DNA of 64,000 nucleotides, from NCBI RefSeq assembly GCF_049674955.1, contig NZ_CP187232.1, forward strand, positions 3,596,001 through 3,660,000, given 5' to 3'. Below, one piece after another: positions 50,875 to 59,537 of the stretch (position 1 is its first letter; each line of letters starts with the position of its first letter). The position numbers were made by a program, and so were the translations under genes. The notes under the pieces are model-generated. The model did not search any database. It was given only the letters and a program-made list of their open reading frames with translations, and had not been told where the DNA came from. Source of the DNA: Sphaerisporangium viridialbum. GTDB lineage: Bacteria > Actinomycetota > Actinomycetes > Streptosporangiales > Streptosporangiaceae.

Positions 50875-51491
50875 TCGCATCCGTCTCCGGGCGCGTCGCC
50901 GCGATCGCCCCCGACTCGGCCGTGGTCGAGGTCGGCGGCGTCGGCGTCCTGGTCCACTGCACTCCCGGCACGCTCGCGACGCTGCGCACCGGTGAGGAGG
51001 CCAGGCTCGCCACCTCGCTCGTGGTCCGCGAGGACTCCCTGACGCTCTTCGGCTTCGGCACCGACGACGAGCGCACGGTCTTCGAGCTGCTCCAGACCGC
51101 CTCGGGCGTCGGCCCGAGGCTCGCGCTGGCCATGCTCGCCGTCCACGCGCCCAACGCCCTGCGGGTCGCGGTCGCGAGCGCCGACGTCAAGGCGCTCACC
51201 TTGGTCCCCGGCATCGGGCAGAAGGGGGCGCAGCGCATCATCCTCGAGCTGAAGGACAAGCTCGGCACACCCGACGCGGCCGTGGCCGCTGCGCTCAACG
51301 GGCAGGCCAAGAAGCCCGCCTGGCGCGAGCAGGTGCATTCGGGTCTCGTCGGCCTCGGCTACTCCGCCAGGGACGCCGACGAGGCGATCGCGATCGTCTC
51401 CCCCGAGGCCGACGCCGACCTGGCCGCCGGGCGCACCCCCGCGGTCGCGGCGCTGCTGAAGGCGGCCCTGCGGGCCCTGAGCGTGCGATAG
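50871..51491 (+). CDS. ruvA: Holliday junction branch migration protein RuvA
   Basis: The 206-residue protein has an OB-fold (1-62; MIASVSGRVAAIAPDSAVVEVGGVGV), two helix-hairpin-helix motifs (LLQTASGVGPRLALAML; LTLVPGIGQKGAQRIILELKDKL) and a C-terminal three-helix domain (about 150-206) that touches RuvB. It binds the four-way junction as a tetramer. It starts on the last codon of ruvC (GTGA). Confidence 0.96.
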   Translation: MIASVSGRVAAIAPDSAVVEVGGVGVLVHCTPGTLATLRTGEEARLATSLVVREDSLTLFGFGTDDERTVFELLQTASGVGPRLALAMLAVHAPNALRVAVASADVKALTLVPGIGQKGAQRIILELKDKLGTPDAAVAAALNGQAKKPAWREQVHSGLVGLGYSARDADEAIAIVSPEADADLAAGRTPAVAALLKAALRALSVR

Positions 51492-51500
51492 GGGCCACGT

Positions 51501-52565
51501 ATGAGCCTGGAGAGAGATCTTGTGTCGCCGGACGCCGAGGGCGACGAGCAGGCCATCGAGTCGGCGCTGCGTCCCAAGCGGCTGGGCGAGTTCATCGGCC
51601 AGGGGCGGGTGCGCGAGCAGCTGTCCCTGGTGCTCGAAAGCGCGCTGCGCCGCAACCGGCCGCCCGACCACGTGCTGATGAACGGCTCCCCGGGGCTCGG
51701 CAAGACCACGCTCGCCATGATCATCGCGGCGGAGCTCGGCATGCCGCTCAGGCTGACCTCCGGGCCCGCGCTCGAACGGGCGGGCGACCTCGCGGCGATC
51801 CTCTCGACGCTGTCGGAGGGCGAGGTGCTGTTCATCGACGAGATCCACCGCATGGCACGCCCGGCCGAGGAGATGCTCTACCTCGCCATGGAGGACTTCC
51901 GGGTCGACATCGTGGTCGGCAAGGGGCCGGGTGCCACCGCCATCCCGCTGGAGATCGCCCCGTTCACGCTGGTGGGCGCCACCACCCGCGCGGGCCTGCT
52001 GCCCGCGCCGCTGCGCGACAGGTTCGGCTTCGTCGCCCATCTGGACTTCTACGACGTCGACGAGCTGGAGCAGGTGCTGCGCCGTTCGGCGCGGCTGCTG
52101 TCCCTCGACCTTCCCGAGGAGGGGGCCCACGAGATCGCGCGGCGGTCCCGCGGCACGCCTCGCATCGCGAACCGCCTGCTCAGGCGGGTCCGCGACTTCT
52201 CCGAGGTCCGCACAGACGGCCTGATCACCAGAGATATCGCCTCGGCCGCGCTCAACCTCTACGAGGTCGACGCCGAAGGGCTCGACCGGCTCGACCGGGC
52301 AGTCCTCGGCGCCCTGCTGCGCAAGTTCGGGGGCGGTCCCGTCGGGCTGTCCACGCTGGCCGTGGCCGTGGGGGAGGAGCCCGAGACCGTCGAGGTCGTC
52401 GCCGAGCCCTTCCTCGTACGGCAGGGCCTGCTCGCCCGCACCCCCCGGGGGCGGGTCGCCACGGCGTCCGCCTGGGCCCACCTCGGCCTCACGCCTCCGC
52501 CGGACGCCTTCGGCGCGATGGCCCACCCGATGCTCTTCGACGATCCGGGCGCGGCGACGACCTGA
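51501..52565 (+). CDS. ruvB: Holliday junction ATPase RuvB
   Basis: The 354-residue AAA+ motor drives branch migration with RuvA. Walker A reads GSPGLGKTT, where most RuvB proteins have GPPGLGKTT. Walker B is LFIDEIHR; sensor and arginine finger segments GATTRAGLLPAPLRDRFGF and RSRGTPRIANRLLRRVRDF are normal. A C-terminal winged helix (about 270-345) completes it. It is 10 nt after ruvA. Confidence 0.96.
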   Translation: MSLERDLVSPDAEGDEQAIESALRPKRLGEFIGQGRVREQLSLVLESALRRNRPPDHVLMNGSPGLGKTTLAMIIAAELGMPLRLTSGPALERAGDLAAILSTLSEGEVLFIDEIHRMARPAEEMLYLAMEDFRVDIVVGKGPGATAIPLEIAPFTLVGATTRAGLLPAPLRDRFGFVAHLDFYDVDELEQVLRRSARLLSLDLPEEGAHEIARRSRGTPRIANRLLRRVRDFSEVRTDGLITRDIASAALNLYEVDAEGLDRLDRAVLGALLRKFGGGPVGLSTLAVAVGEEPETVEVVAEPFLVRQGLLARTPRGRVATASAWAHLGLTPPPDAFGAMAHPMLFDDPGAATT

Positions 52566-53028
52566 CGATCACTTGAGGGGCCTCGTGAAGCCGGAACTTC
52601 GCGACAATTCGGTCTCGGTGCTCGGCGGCCGATACGGGCCCCGGCCGGGCGTCGCCGCGATCTCCGTGGTCCTTCCTGACTGGCGGACTTTACAGCGATC
52701 TCCGGTGGCCCCTTCGCCCCGCGCTCGCCGTCCCCGCTGGTACGGGCCGTGCGCCCCGGTTTGCGCCCTGCTCTGGCGGCGCTCGTGTGAACTGTCCGCC
52801 GACGACGGGTGAAAGTTTCAAGCTTGCTGTATCGGCTGGTCACAGATCGGTGACAACGGGAACTTTCCAGCGTGCCGGAGCGTGGGTTCGTTGCCGGGGT
52901 TTGACAAGCTCGCCTAAACTCCGTGGCTTGGCTGGCTGTGTACGCTGACATGATCAGAGTGTGGCCGTGCCGATCGTCGCCAGACATCCGGCGCCAGGCC
53001 GGTCAGTTCTTAACCGGAAGGAAGCCCC
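52566..53028. other. 463-bp gap between ruvB and yajC
   Basis: No gene. The last 150 bp carry the probable promoter of the yajC-secD-secF operon (52891-52920) and a leader of about 100 nt. I find nothing to assign in 52570-52820. Confidence 0.5.
52891..52920 (+). promoter_or_regulatory. Probable promoter of yajC-secDF
   Basis: TTGCCG at 52891-52896, an 18-bp spacer and TAAACT at 52915-52920. The sequence is close to the housekeeping consensus; the start point would be near 52927. Confidence 0.5.
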
Positions 53029-53403
53029 GTGCAGGGCCTTGGATCGTTCGTGCCACTGATCTTGCTGGTCGTGGTCTTTTACTTCCTGCTCATCCGCCCG
53101 CAGCGCAAGCGGCAGCAGGAGCAGGCGCAGATGCAGAGCAGCCTCACGCCGGGCACCAGTGTCATGACCACCACCGGTCTGTTCGCCACCGTCTCCGCAA
53201 TCCAGGACGACGACGTGATCCTGGAGATCGCACCCGGCGTCGAGACCCGGTGGACCAAGGCCGCCATCGGCCGCGTGCTGACGCCGGTGGAGGAGGAGAC
53301 GGTGGACAATGGAGAAGGCGTCCGGGACACCGTCACCGACGAGACGGTGATCGACACCCCTGAGCACAGGGGCGACGAGGGCTCGACTAACCAGAAGTCC
53401 TGA
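53029..53403 (+). CDS. yajC: Preprotein translocase subunit YajC
   Basis: The 124-residue protein has one transmembrane helix (about 8-24; FVPLILLVVVFYFLLIRPQRKR, the signature of the family) and a beta-rich cytoplasmic domain (SSLTPGTSVMTTTGLFATVSAIQDD), with an acidic tail. It is the accessory subunit of the SecDF complex. GGAAGGAAG precedes the GTG. Confidence 0.94.
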   Translation: MQGLGSFVPLILLVVVFYFLLIRPQRKRQQEQAQMQSSLTPGTSVMTTTGLFATVSAIQDDDVILEIAPGVETRWTKAAIGRVLTPVEEETVDNGEGVRDTVTDETVIDTPEHRGDEGSTNQKS

Positions 53404-53445
53404 GTAGGCTCACCGCAAACCCCTTGACGAAAGAACTGACCACCA

Positions 53446-55236
53446 GTGGCCCCATCGACCAGCAGCCAGAGTAGGCCAGGACGCGTGCTCCTGGCGCTCC
53501 TGGCACTCATCCTCGCCATGGGCGCGACGATGCTTCTTCAGAAGGCATTCGTCCCGAAGTTCGCACTCGATCTCGCCGGCGGGACCACGGTGACACTGTC
53601 ACCGGTCACGCAGAGCGGCGCGGCTCCCTCCCAGGAGAGCCTCGACCTGGCCGTCAACATCATCCGCGAGCGGGTGAACGGCACCGGCCTCGCCGACGCC
53701 GATGTCGCCAAGTCGGGTGACAACATCGTCATCTCCGTGGGCGGCGCGGGCACCGACGAGGTCGTCAAGACCGTCGGCACCACGGCCGAGCTGCGCTTCC
53801 GTCAAGTGCTCGCGGTGGCCGCGGCCAACGCCGTGCCCGGCAAGCTGCCGACCGCGCCCGCGACCCCGGCGCCGTCCGGCAGCGGAAGCCCGGAGCCCAC
53901 GGGCAAGGCTTCCTCGAAGCCGGCCTCCTCGACCCAGCCGTCGTCGACCGCGAACCCCGCGCCGAGCGGCACGCCCGCCGGCCGGGCGCTGTCCTCGGCG
54001 CTGACCGCCCCGACGCCCGCGCCTTCGGGCGACAAGGCGAAGCCGAGCGGCAAGCCGACCCCCGAGCCGAGCTCCTCGGCGGCCTCCGGCGAGCCGAGCG
54101 CCCAGCCGAGCGCCCCCGCCGCCGAGGACCCGCTGGCCGGTGCCGACCTCACCGGCGTCGACCCCGCCGTGGCCGAGCAGTTCAAGACCCTCGACTGCAC
54201 CAAGAAGGACCGCGGCCAGGGCGTCCAGGACGACCCCGAGAAGCAGATCGCCGCCTGCAGCGACGACGGCGCCGCCAAGTACGTGCTGGAGAAGGCCGCG
54301 GTGAAGGGCACCGAGGTCTCCGGCGCCACCTCCGGCGTCGACTCCACCACCGGCGAGTGGATCGTCTCGGTCAACTTCAAGAGCAAGGGTGCCAGCCAGT
54401 TCGCGCAGGTCACCGGGCAGATCACCAGCGCCCCGCAGCCGCGCAACCAGCTCGCCATGGTGCTCGACGGCGTGGTCATCTCCGCTCCGGTCATCGAGGA
54501 GCCCATCCCCGGCGGCCAGGCCCGCATCTCCGGCAGCTTCACGCAGAAGACCTCCACCGACCTGGCCAACCAGCTCAAGTACGGCGCGCTGCCGCTGAAG
54601 TTCCAGCAGAGCTCGATCGAGGAGGTCTCCTCCACGCTCGGCGCCGACCAGCTCCAGGGCGGCCTGCTGGCGGGCGGCATCGGCCTCATCCTGGTCGTGG
54701 TCTACTCCCTGCTGTACTACCGGGGTCTCGGGCTGGTCGCGGTGGCGAGCCTCTCGGTGGCCACGATCCTGACCTACCAGGCGGTGGTCCTGCTGGGCCA
54801 CAACGCCAACTTCCGCCTGTCGCTGCCGCACATCATCGGCCTGATCGTCTCGATCGGCATCACCGCCGACTCCTTCATCGTCTACTTCGAACGCATGCGT
54901 GACGAGATGAAGGAAGGCAGGCGCTCGCTCCGGGTGGCCGTCGAGGTGGCCTGGGTCCGCGCCCGGCGCACGATCCTGATCGCCGACGCGGTCATGTTCA
55001 TCGCCGCTCTGGTGCTCTACTTCCTGGCCGTCGGCGGCGTGGCCGGATTCGCCTTCGCCATGGGGCTCACCACCCTGATCGACGTCATGGTGGTGTTCCT
55101 GTTCACCAAGCCGTTCGTCGCGATGCTGGCCAAGCTGCCGTTCTTCGCCAAGGGCCACAAGCTGTCGGGTCTGGACGCCGAGCGCATGAGCCGCGAGTCG
55201 TCCGACGCCCGCACGACCGTTACGCAGGAGGGCTGA
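53446..55236 (+). CDS. secD: Protein-export membrane protein SecD
   Basis: The 596-residue RND-type translocase subunit pulls secreted proteins through the membrane with proton force. It has one N-terminal helix, a large extracytoplasmic P1 region and five C-terminal helices (GGLLAGGIGLILVVVYSLLYYRGLG to the end). Conserved DLAGGT, NGTGL and SIGITADSFIVYFER are seen. Between residues about 139 and 229 it carries a Ser/Pro/Ala/Lys-rich low-complexity insertion inside P1, longer than in Escherichia coli. The secF start overlaps its stop. Confidence 0.95.
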   Translation: MAPSTSSQSRPGRVLLALLALILAMGATMLLQKAFVPKFALDLAGGTTVTLSPVTQSGAAPSQESLDLAVNIIRERVNGTGLADADVAKSGDNIVISVGGAGTDEVVKTVGTTAELRFRQVLAVAAANAVPGKLPTAPATPAPSGSGSPEPTGKASSKPASSTQPSSTANPAPSGTPAGRALSSALTAPTPAPSGDKAKPSGKPTPEPSSSAASGEPSAQPSAPAAEDPLAGADLTGVDPAVAEQFKTLDCTKKDRGQGVQDDPEKQIAACSDDGAAKYVLEKAAVKGTEVSGATSGVDSTTGEWIVSVNFKSKGASQFAQVTGQITSAPQPRNQLAMVLDGVVISAPVIEEPIPGGQARISGSFTQKTSTDLANQLKYGALPLKFQQSSIEEVSSTLGADQLQGGLLAGGIGLILVVVYSLLYYRGLGLVAVASLSVATILTYQAVVLLGHNANFRLSLPHIIGLIVSIGITADSFIVYFERMRDEMKEGRRSLRVAVEVAWVRARRTILIADAVMFIAALVLYFLAVGGVAGFAFAMGLTTLIDVMVVFLFTKPFVAMLAKLPFFAKGHKLSGLDAERMSRESSDARTTVTQEG

Positions 55237-56330
55237 TGTCGCGCATCGGCGTGATCGGGCGCCGTCTGTACCGCGGCGAGGTCGACATCGACTTCGTCGG
55301 GCGCTACAGGCTCTGGTCCAGCCTGTCCGGGGTGCTTCTGCTGATCTCCATCGTCGGTCTGGTCTTCCAGGGCCTGAACCTCGGCGTGGAGTTCAAGGGT
55401 GGCTCGGTCTTCAGCTTCGCCAAGCCGCCGTCGTCCTCCATCCAGGACGTGCGGTCCACGGTCGAGGACGCGGGCGTCCACCAGGTCATCGTCCAGGAGG
55501 CCGGGCCCCGCTGGCGGGTGACCACCGAGAGCCTTCCGGTCAGCGAGGTCAGCCGGGTCCAGAACGTCATCTCCGACAAGTACAACATTCCGGGCAACGA
55601 GGTCAGCAAGCAGATCATCGGGGCCACGTGGGGCGGTGAGGTCCTCAACAAGGCCATCATCGGCCTGATCGTGTTCATGATCGCGATCATCCTCTACCTC
55701 ACGCTGGCCTTCGAGTGGAAGATGGCGCTGGCCGCGGTGGTCGCGCTCATCCACGACCTGGTCATCACCGCGGGCGTCTACGCCTGGTCGGGGTTCGAGG
55801 TGACCCCGGCGACCATGCTGGGCTTCCTCACGATCCTCGGCTACTCGCTGTACGACGCGGTGGTCGTGTTCGACATGATCAAGGAGGTCACCGCCAAGCT
55901 CGGCACGACCTCCAAGATGACCTACACGCAGGCGGCCAACAACGCGTTGAACCACACGCTGATCCGGTCGCTGAACACCTCGCTGGTCGCGATCCTGCCG
56001 GTGGCGGCGATCCTGTTCATCGGCACCACGCTGTTCGGCGCGGGCACACTGAAGGACCTGTCGCTGGCCCTGTTCGTCGGCATGATCGTCGGCACGTACT
56101 CCTCGCTGTGCGTGGCGACCCCGCTGCTCGTGCTCCTCAAGGAGCGCGAGCCGAAGTACCTGGCGATTGCCAAGCGCCTCTCCACCACCAAGGGCGGCTC
56201 GGCCGTCAAGGACGCCGTCACCTCCGGCAAGGGCAAGGAGCCGGCGGCCGCCGCCAGCTCCCCGGGCTCGGCGGGCTCGGCGGGCTCGGCGAACGGCGCG
56301 GTGGCCGGAAGCAAGCGTAAGAAGCGATAG
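55236..56330 (+). CDS. secF: Protein-export membrane protein SecF
   Basis: The 364-residue partner of SecD has helix 1 (about 31-50), FKGGSVFSF of the P4 domain, and five further helices including the VALIHDLVITAGVYAW and FLTILGYSLYDAVVVFD segments with the proton-relay Asp. The tail (about 325-364) is Ala/Gly/Ser-rich and basic. A hairpin terminator follows 17 nt after its stop. Confidence 0.95.
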   Translation: MSRIGVIGRRLYRGEVDIDFVGRYRLWSSLSGVLLLISIVGLVFQGLNLGVEFKGGSVFSFAKPPSSSIQDVRSTVEDAGVHQVIVQEAGPRWRVTTESLPVSEVSRVQNVISDKYNIPGNEVSKQIIGATWGGEVLNKAIIGLIVFMIAIILYLTLAFEWKMALAAVVALIHDLVITAGVYAWSGFEVTPATMLGFLTILGYSLYDAVVVFDMIKEVTAKLGTTSKMTYTQAANNALNHTLIRSLNTSLVAILPVAAILFIGTTLFGAGTLKDLSLALFVGMIVGTYSSLCVATPLLVLLKEREPKYLAIAKRLSTTKGGSAVKDAVTSGKGKEPAAAASSPGSAGSAGSANGAVAGSKRKKR

Positions 56331-56346
56331 ACAGCACCTCCCGCGA

Positions 56347-56379
56347 CGCCCCCGTGATCTCACTGGTATCACGGGGGCG
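56347..56379 (+). terminator. Hairpin terminator between secF and apt
   Basis: CGCCCCCGTGAT (56347-56358) pairs with ATCACGGGGGCG (56368-56379). The stem can extend by GCGA/TCGC after a short bulge. Confidence 0.75.
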
Positions 56380-56409
56380 CTTCGCGTGCCGCCTGGAAGG
56401 GACCCCCGC

Positions 56410-56928
56410 ATGACCGACCTGACCACGACGATCCTCAGCAGGATCAGGGACGTGCCCGGCTATCCCCAGCCCGGTGTCGTCTTCAAGGACATCACGCCGC
56501 TGCTCGGCGACCACGCCGCGTTCTCCGCCGTGGTGGACGCGCTCGCCGACGAACTGGACGTCGACAAGGTCGTCGGCATCGAGGCCCGGGGCTTCATCCT
56601 GGCCGCTCCGGTCGCCTGCAAGGCGGGCGCTGGATTTGTGCCTGTCCGTAAAAAGGGCAAACTCCCTGCCGCGACGCTCGAAGCGTCCTACGATCTGGAG
56701 TACGGCTCCGCTGTCATCGAGGTGCACCGCGACGCGTTCGCCCCTGGCGACCGCGTGCTCATCGTCGACGACGTGCTCGCGACGGGCGGCACCGCCCGGG
56801 CGACGGTGGAGCTGGTCAGCCGTGCAGGCGCCGAGGTCGTGGGCGTTTCCGTGCTGATGGAGCTCGCCTTCCTCAAGGGCCGTGACCGTCTGGGCGACGT
56901 CGACGTACGCGCGCTGGTGGTCGTCTGA
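56410..56928 (+). CDS. apt: Adenine phosphoribosyltransferase
   Basis: The 172-residue enzyme salvages adenine to AMP. It has the FKDITPLLGD opening, GIEARGFILAAPVA and the PRPP motif VLIVDDVLATGGTA. GGAAGGGA lies before the ATG at 56410. The secDF-apt-rel order is the conserved actinobacterial one, linking purine salvage to the alarmone enzyme next to it. Confidence 0.95.
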   Translation: MTDLTTTILSRIRDVPGYPQPGVVFKDITPLLGDHAAFSAVVDALADELDVDKVVGIEARGFILAAPVACKAGAGFVPVRKKGKLPAATLEASYDLEYGSAVIEVHRDAFAPGDRVLIVDDVLATGGTARATVELVSRAGAEVVGVSVLMELAFLKGRDRLGDVDVRALVVV

Positions 56929-56999
56929 TCCTCTCCCGCGAGGTCGGTGCCCCCAGCGTGGATACACTGGAGAATCTGGACTCGACGTGAGGAGTCTGA

Positions 57000-59348
57000 G
57001 TGCCCCGTGATGTGGCCTTGCCCGAAGTGACCGACACCCCTGAGCCGGTTTCCGCGCCCGCGGACGATACGGGTTTAGCCATGTCCGCAGGCACGGACGA
57101 GAAACCGGCGCCTGCCGTACGCCGCAGGCTTTCCCGGTTCGGGGGGCAATGGGGTGGCGCGATGAATCCGGTTCTGGAGCCTCTGTTCAAGACGGTCCGG
57201 GCCACGCACCCCAAGGCCGACCTGCGCCTGATCGAGCGTGCCTACGACGTCGCCGCCTACCACCACCGCGACCAGAAGCGGAAGTCCGGTGATCCGTACA
57301 TCACCCATCCGCTCGCGGTCGCGACGATCCTCGCCGAGCTCGGCACCGACGACGAGACCTTGTGCGCCGCGCTCCTCCACGACACCGTGGAGGACACCGC
57401 GTACGGCCTGGACGAGCTGAGCGCCGACTTCGGCGAGAGCATCGCGCTGCTCGTCGACGGCGTGACCAAGCTTGACAAGGTCAAGTTCGGCGACGCGGCC
57501 CAGGCCGAGACCGTGCGCAAGATGGTCGTGGCGATGTCCCGCGACATCCGGGTGCTGGTCATCAAGCTCGCCGACCGCCTCCACAACATGCGCACCCTGC
57601 GCTACCTCCCGAGGCACAAGCAGGAGCAGAAGGCCCGCGAGACGCTCGAGATCTTCGCGCCGCTGGCCCACAGGCTCGGCATGAACACCATCAAGTGGGA
57701 GCTGGAGGACCTCGCGTTCGGGATGCTCTATCCCAAGCGCTACGACGAGATCGCCCGCATGGTGTCCGAGCGCGCCCCGCGCCGCGACCTGTTCCTGCAG
57801 GAGGTCATCGAGAAGGTCTCCGCCGACCTGCGCGAGGCCAAGATCCGCGCGGCGGTCAAGGGCAGGCCCAAGCACTACTACTCGATCTACCAGAAGATGA
57901 TCGCGCGCGAGGTGGCGTTCGACGACATCTACGACCTGGTGGGCATCCGCGTGCTGGTCGACACGGTGCGCGACTGCTACGCCGCGCTCGGAACGATCCA
58001 CGCGCGATGGAACCCCGTGCCCGGCCGGTTCAAAGACTACATCGCGATGCCCAAGTTCAACATGTACCAGTCGCTGCACACGACGGTCATCGGGCCAGAG
58101 GGCAAGCCGGTGGAGCTGCAGATCCGCACGCGCGCGATGCACCACCGCGCCGAGTACGGCGTGGCGGCCCACTGGAAGTACAAGGAGGAGATGGGCATCT
58201 CCGGGCCGGCGGGGGCCCGCATGAAGTCCGCCGGCGACATGGCCTGGCTCCGCCAGCTCCTCGACTGGCAGAAGGAGACCGCCGACCCCGGCGAGTTCCT
58301 CGAGTCGCTGCGGTTCGACCTGTCGGTGTCGGAGGTGTTCGTCTTCACACCGCGCGGCCAGGTGATCGCGCTGCCCGAGGGCGCCACGCCGGTCGACTTC
58401 GCGTACGCCGTGCACACCGAGGTCGGGCACCGGTGCATCGGCGCCCGGGTGAACGGGCGCCTGGTGCCGCTGGAGTCGCGGCTGAGCAACGGCGACGCGG
58501 TTGAGATCTTCACCTCCAAGTCGCCCGACGCCGGCCCTTCCCGCGACTGGCTGAAGTTCGTCAAGAGCGGCCGGGCGCGCAACAAGATCCGCCAGTGGTT
58601 CTCCAAGGAGCGCCGCGAGACGGCGATCGAGGCCGGCAAGGAGGCCATCGGCAGGGCCATGCGCAAGCAGGGGCTCCCGCTGCAGCGCCTGATGTCCGGA
58701 GAGAGCCTCCTGGCCCTCGCCAGGGACCTGCGCTACCCCGACGTCTCCGCGCTGTACGCGGCCGTCGGAGAGGGTCACACGGCCGCCCAGGCGGTCGTGC
58801 AGAAGCTCGTGCAGTCGCTCGGCGGGGTCGAGGGCGCCGAGGAGGACATCGCCGAGGCCGCCGTGCCCACCAAGCTGCGGGGCCGGCCGCGCACCGGCAC
58901 CAACGCCGGCGTCATCGTGGCGGGCGACTCCGACGTCTGGGTGCGGCTCTCACGCTGCTGCACCCCGGTGCCGGGAGACGACATCGTGGGCTTCGTGACC
59001 CGGGGTCACGGGGTGTCGGTGCACCGCCTCAACTGCCCGAACATCGAGCAGTTGAGGGCCGAGCCCGACCGCCTGGTCGAGGTCAGCTGGTCGCCCAGCG
59101 ACGACTCGGTGTTCCTGGTGGCCATCCAGGTGGAGGCGCTCGACCGGCCGCGCCTGCTGTCGGACGTCACCCGCATGCTTTCCGACCAGCACGTGAACAT
59201 CCTGTCCGCCTCGGTCACCACGTCCCGCGACCGCACGGCGGTCAGCAAGTTCACCTTCGAGATGGGCGATCCCAAGCATCTGGGCCACGTGCTGAAGGCG
59301 GTGCGCAACATCCAGGGCGTCTACGACGTCTATCGCGTCACCAACTGA
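57000..59348 (+). CDS. relA: Bifunctional (p)ppGpp synthetase/hydrolase RelA/SpoT
   Basis: The 782-residue alarmone enzyme has an HD hydrolase domain (about 75-230; YITHPLAVA, LLHDTVEDT, KLADRLHNMRTL), a synthetase domain (about 270-400; KHYYSIYQKM, YDLVGIRVLV, EYGVAAHWKYKE), a TGS domain (about 450-510), a zinc-finger-like segment SRCCTPVPGDDIVGF and an ACT domain at the end. All residues expected for both activities seem present. It starts 71 nt after apt; GGAGTCTGA precedes the GTG. Confidence 0.96.
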   Translation: MPRDVALPEVTDTPEPVSAPADDTGLAMSAGTDEKPAPAVRRRLSRFGGQWGGAMNPVLEPLFKTVRATHPKADLRLIERAYDVAAYHHRDQKRKSGDPYITHPLAVATILAELGTDDETLCAALLHDTVEDTAYGLDELSADFGESIALLVDGVTKLDKVKFGDAAQAETVRKMVVAMSRDIRVLVIKLADRLHNMRTLRYLPRHKQEQKARETLEIFAPLAHRLGMNTIKWELEDLAFGMLYPKRYDEIARMVSERAPRRDLFLQEVIEKVSADLREAKIRAAVKGRPKHYYSIYQKMIAREVAFDDIYDLVGIRVLVDTVRDCYAALGTIHARWNPVPGRFKDYIAMPKFNMYQSLHTTVIGPEGKPVELQIRTRAMHHRAEYGVAAHWKYKEEMGISGPAGARMKSAGDMAWLRQLLDWQKETADPGEFLESLRFDLSVSEVFVFTPRGQVIALPEGATPVDFAYAVHTEVGHRCIGARVNGRLVPLESRLSNGDAVEIFTSKSPDAGPSRDWLKFVKSGRARNKIRQWFSKERRETAIEAGKEAIGRAMRKQGLPLQRLMSGESLLALARDLRYPDVSALYAAVGEGHTAAQAVVQKLVQSLGGVEGAEEDIAEAAVPTKLRGRPRTGTNAGVIVAGDSDVWVRLSRCCTPVPGDDIVGFVTRGHGVSVHRLNCPNIEQLRAEPDRLVEVSWSPSDDSVFLVAIQVEALDRPRLLSDVTRMLSDQHVNILSASVTTSRDRTAVSKFTFEMGDPKHLGHVLKAVRNIQGVYDVYRVTN

Positions 59349-59353
59349 TCGTC

Positions 59354-59385
59354 CCCGGCCGTGGGCGCGCACGCGCGCGGCCGGG
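59354..59385 (+). terminator. Hairpin terminator of rel
   Basis: CCCGGCCG (59354-59361) pairs with CGGCCGGG (59378-59385), with inner GC-rich pairing. It lies 6 nt after the stop. Confidence 0.5.
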
Positions 59386-59403
59386 AAGATCGGGCTCGAC
59401 CGC

Positions 59404-59535
59404 CCGCCTTCCCAGCACGCACTACCGGGAGTGGCCGGGCTCCTCCGCCCGCCCGTCCGCCTTTCCCGCGCGCACTGCCGGGAATGGCCGAGCCCGTCCG
59501 CCGTCCCCGCACGGCGGAACCGGGAGCGCCCGCGA
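59404..59535. repeat. Degenerate tandem repeat, about three units
   Basis: Units beginning near 59404, 59458 and 59499 share CGCC(T)TTCCC followed by GCACTxCCGGGAxTGGCCG. They fill the space between the convergent ends of rel and the DUF349 gene. The repeat is imperfect, with unequal spacing (about 54 and 41 bp). Confidence 0.5.
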
Positions 59536-59537
59536 CG

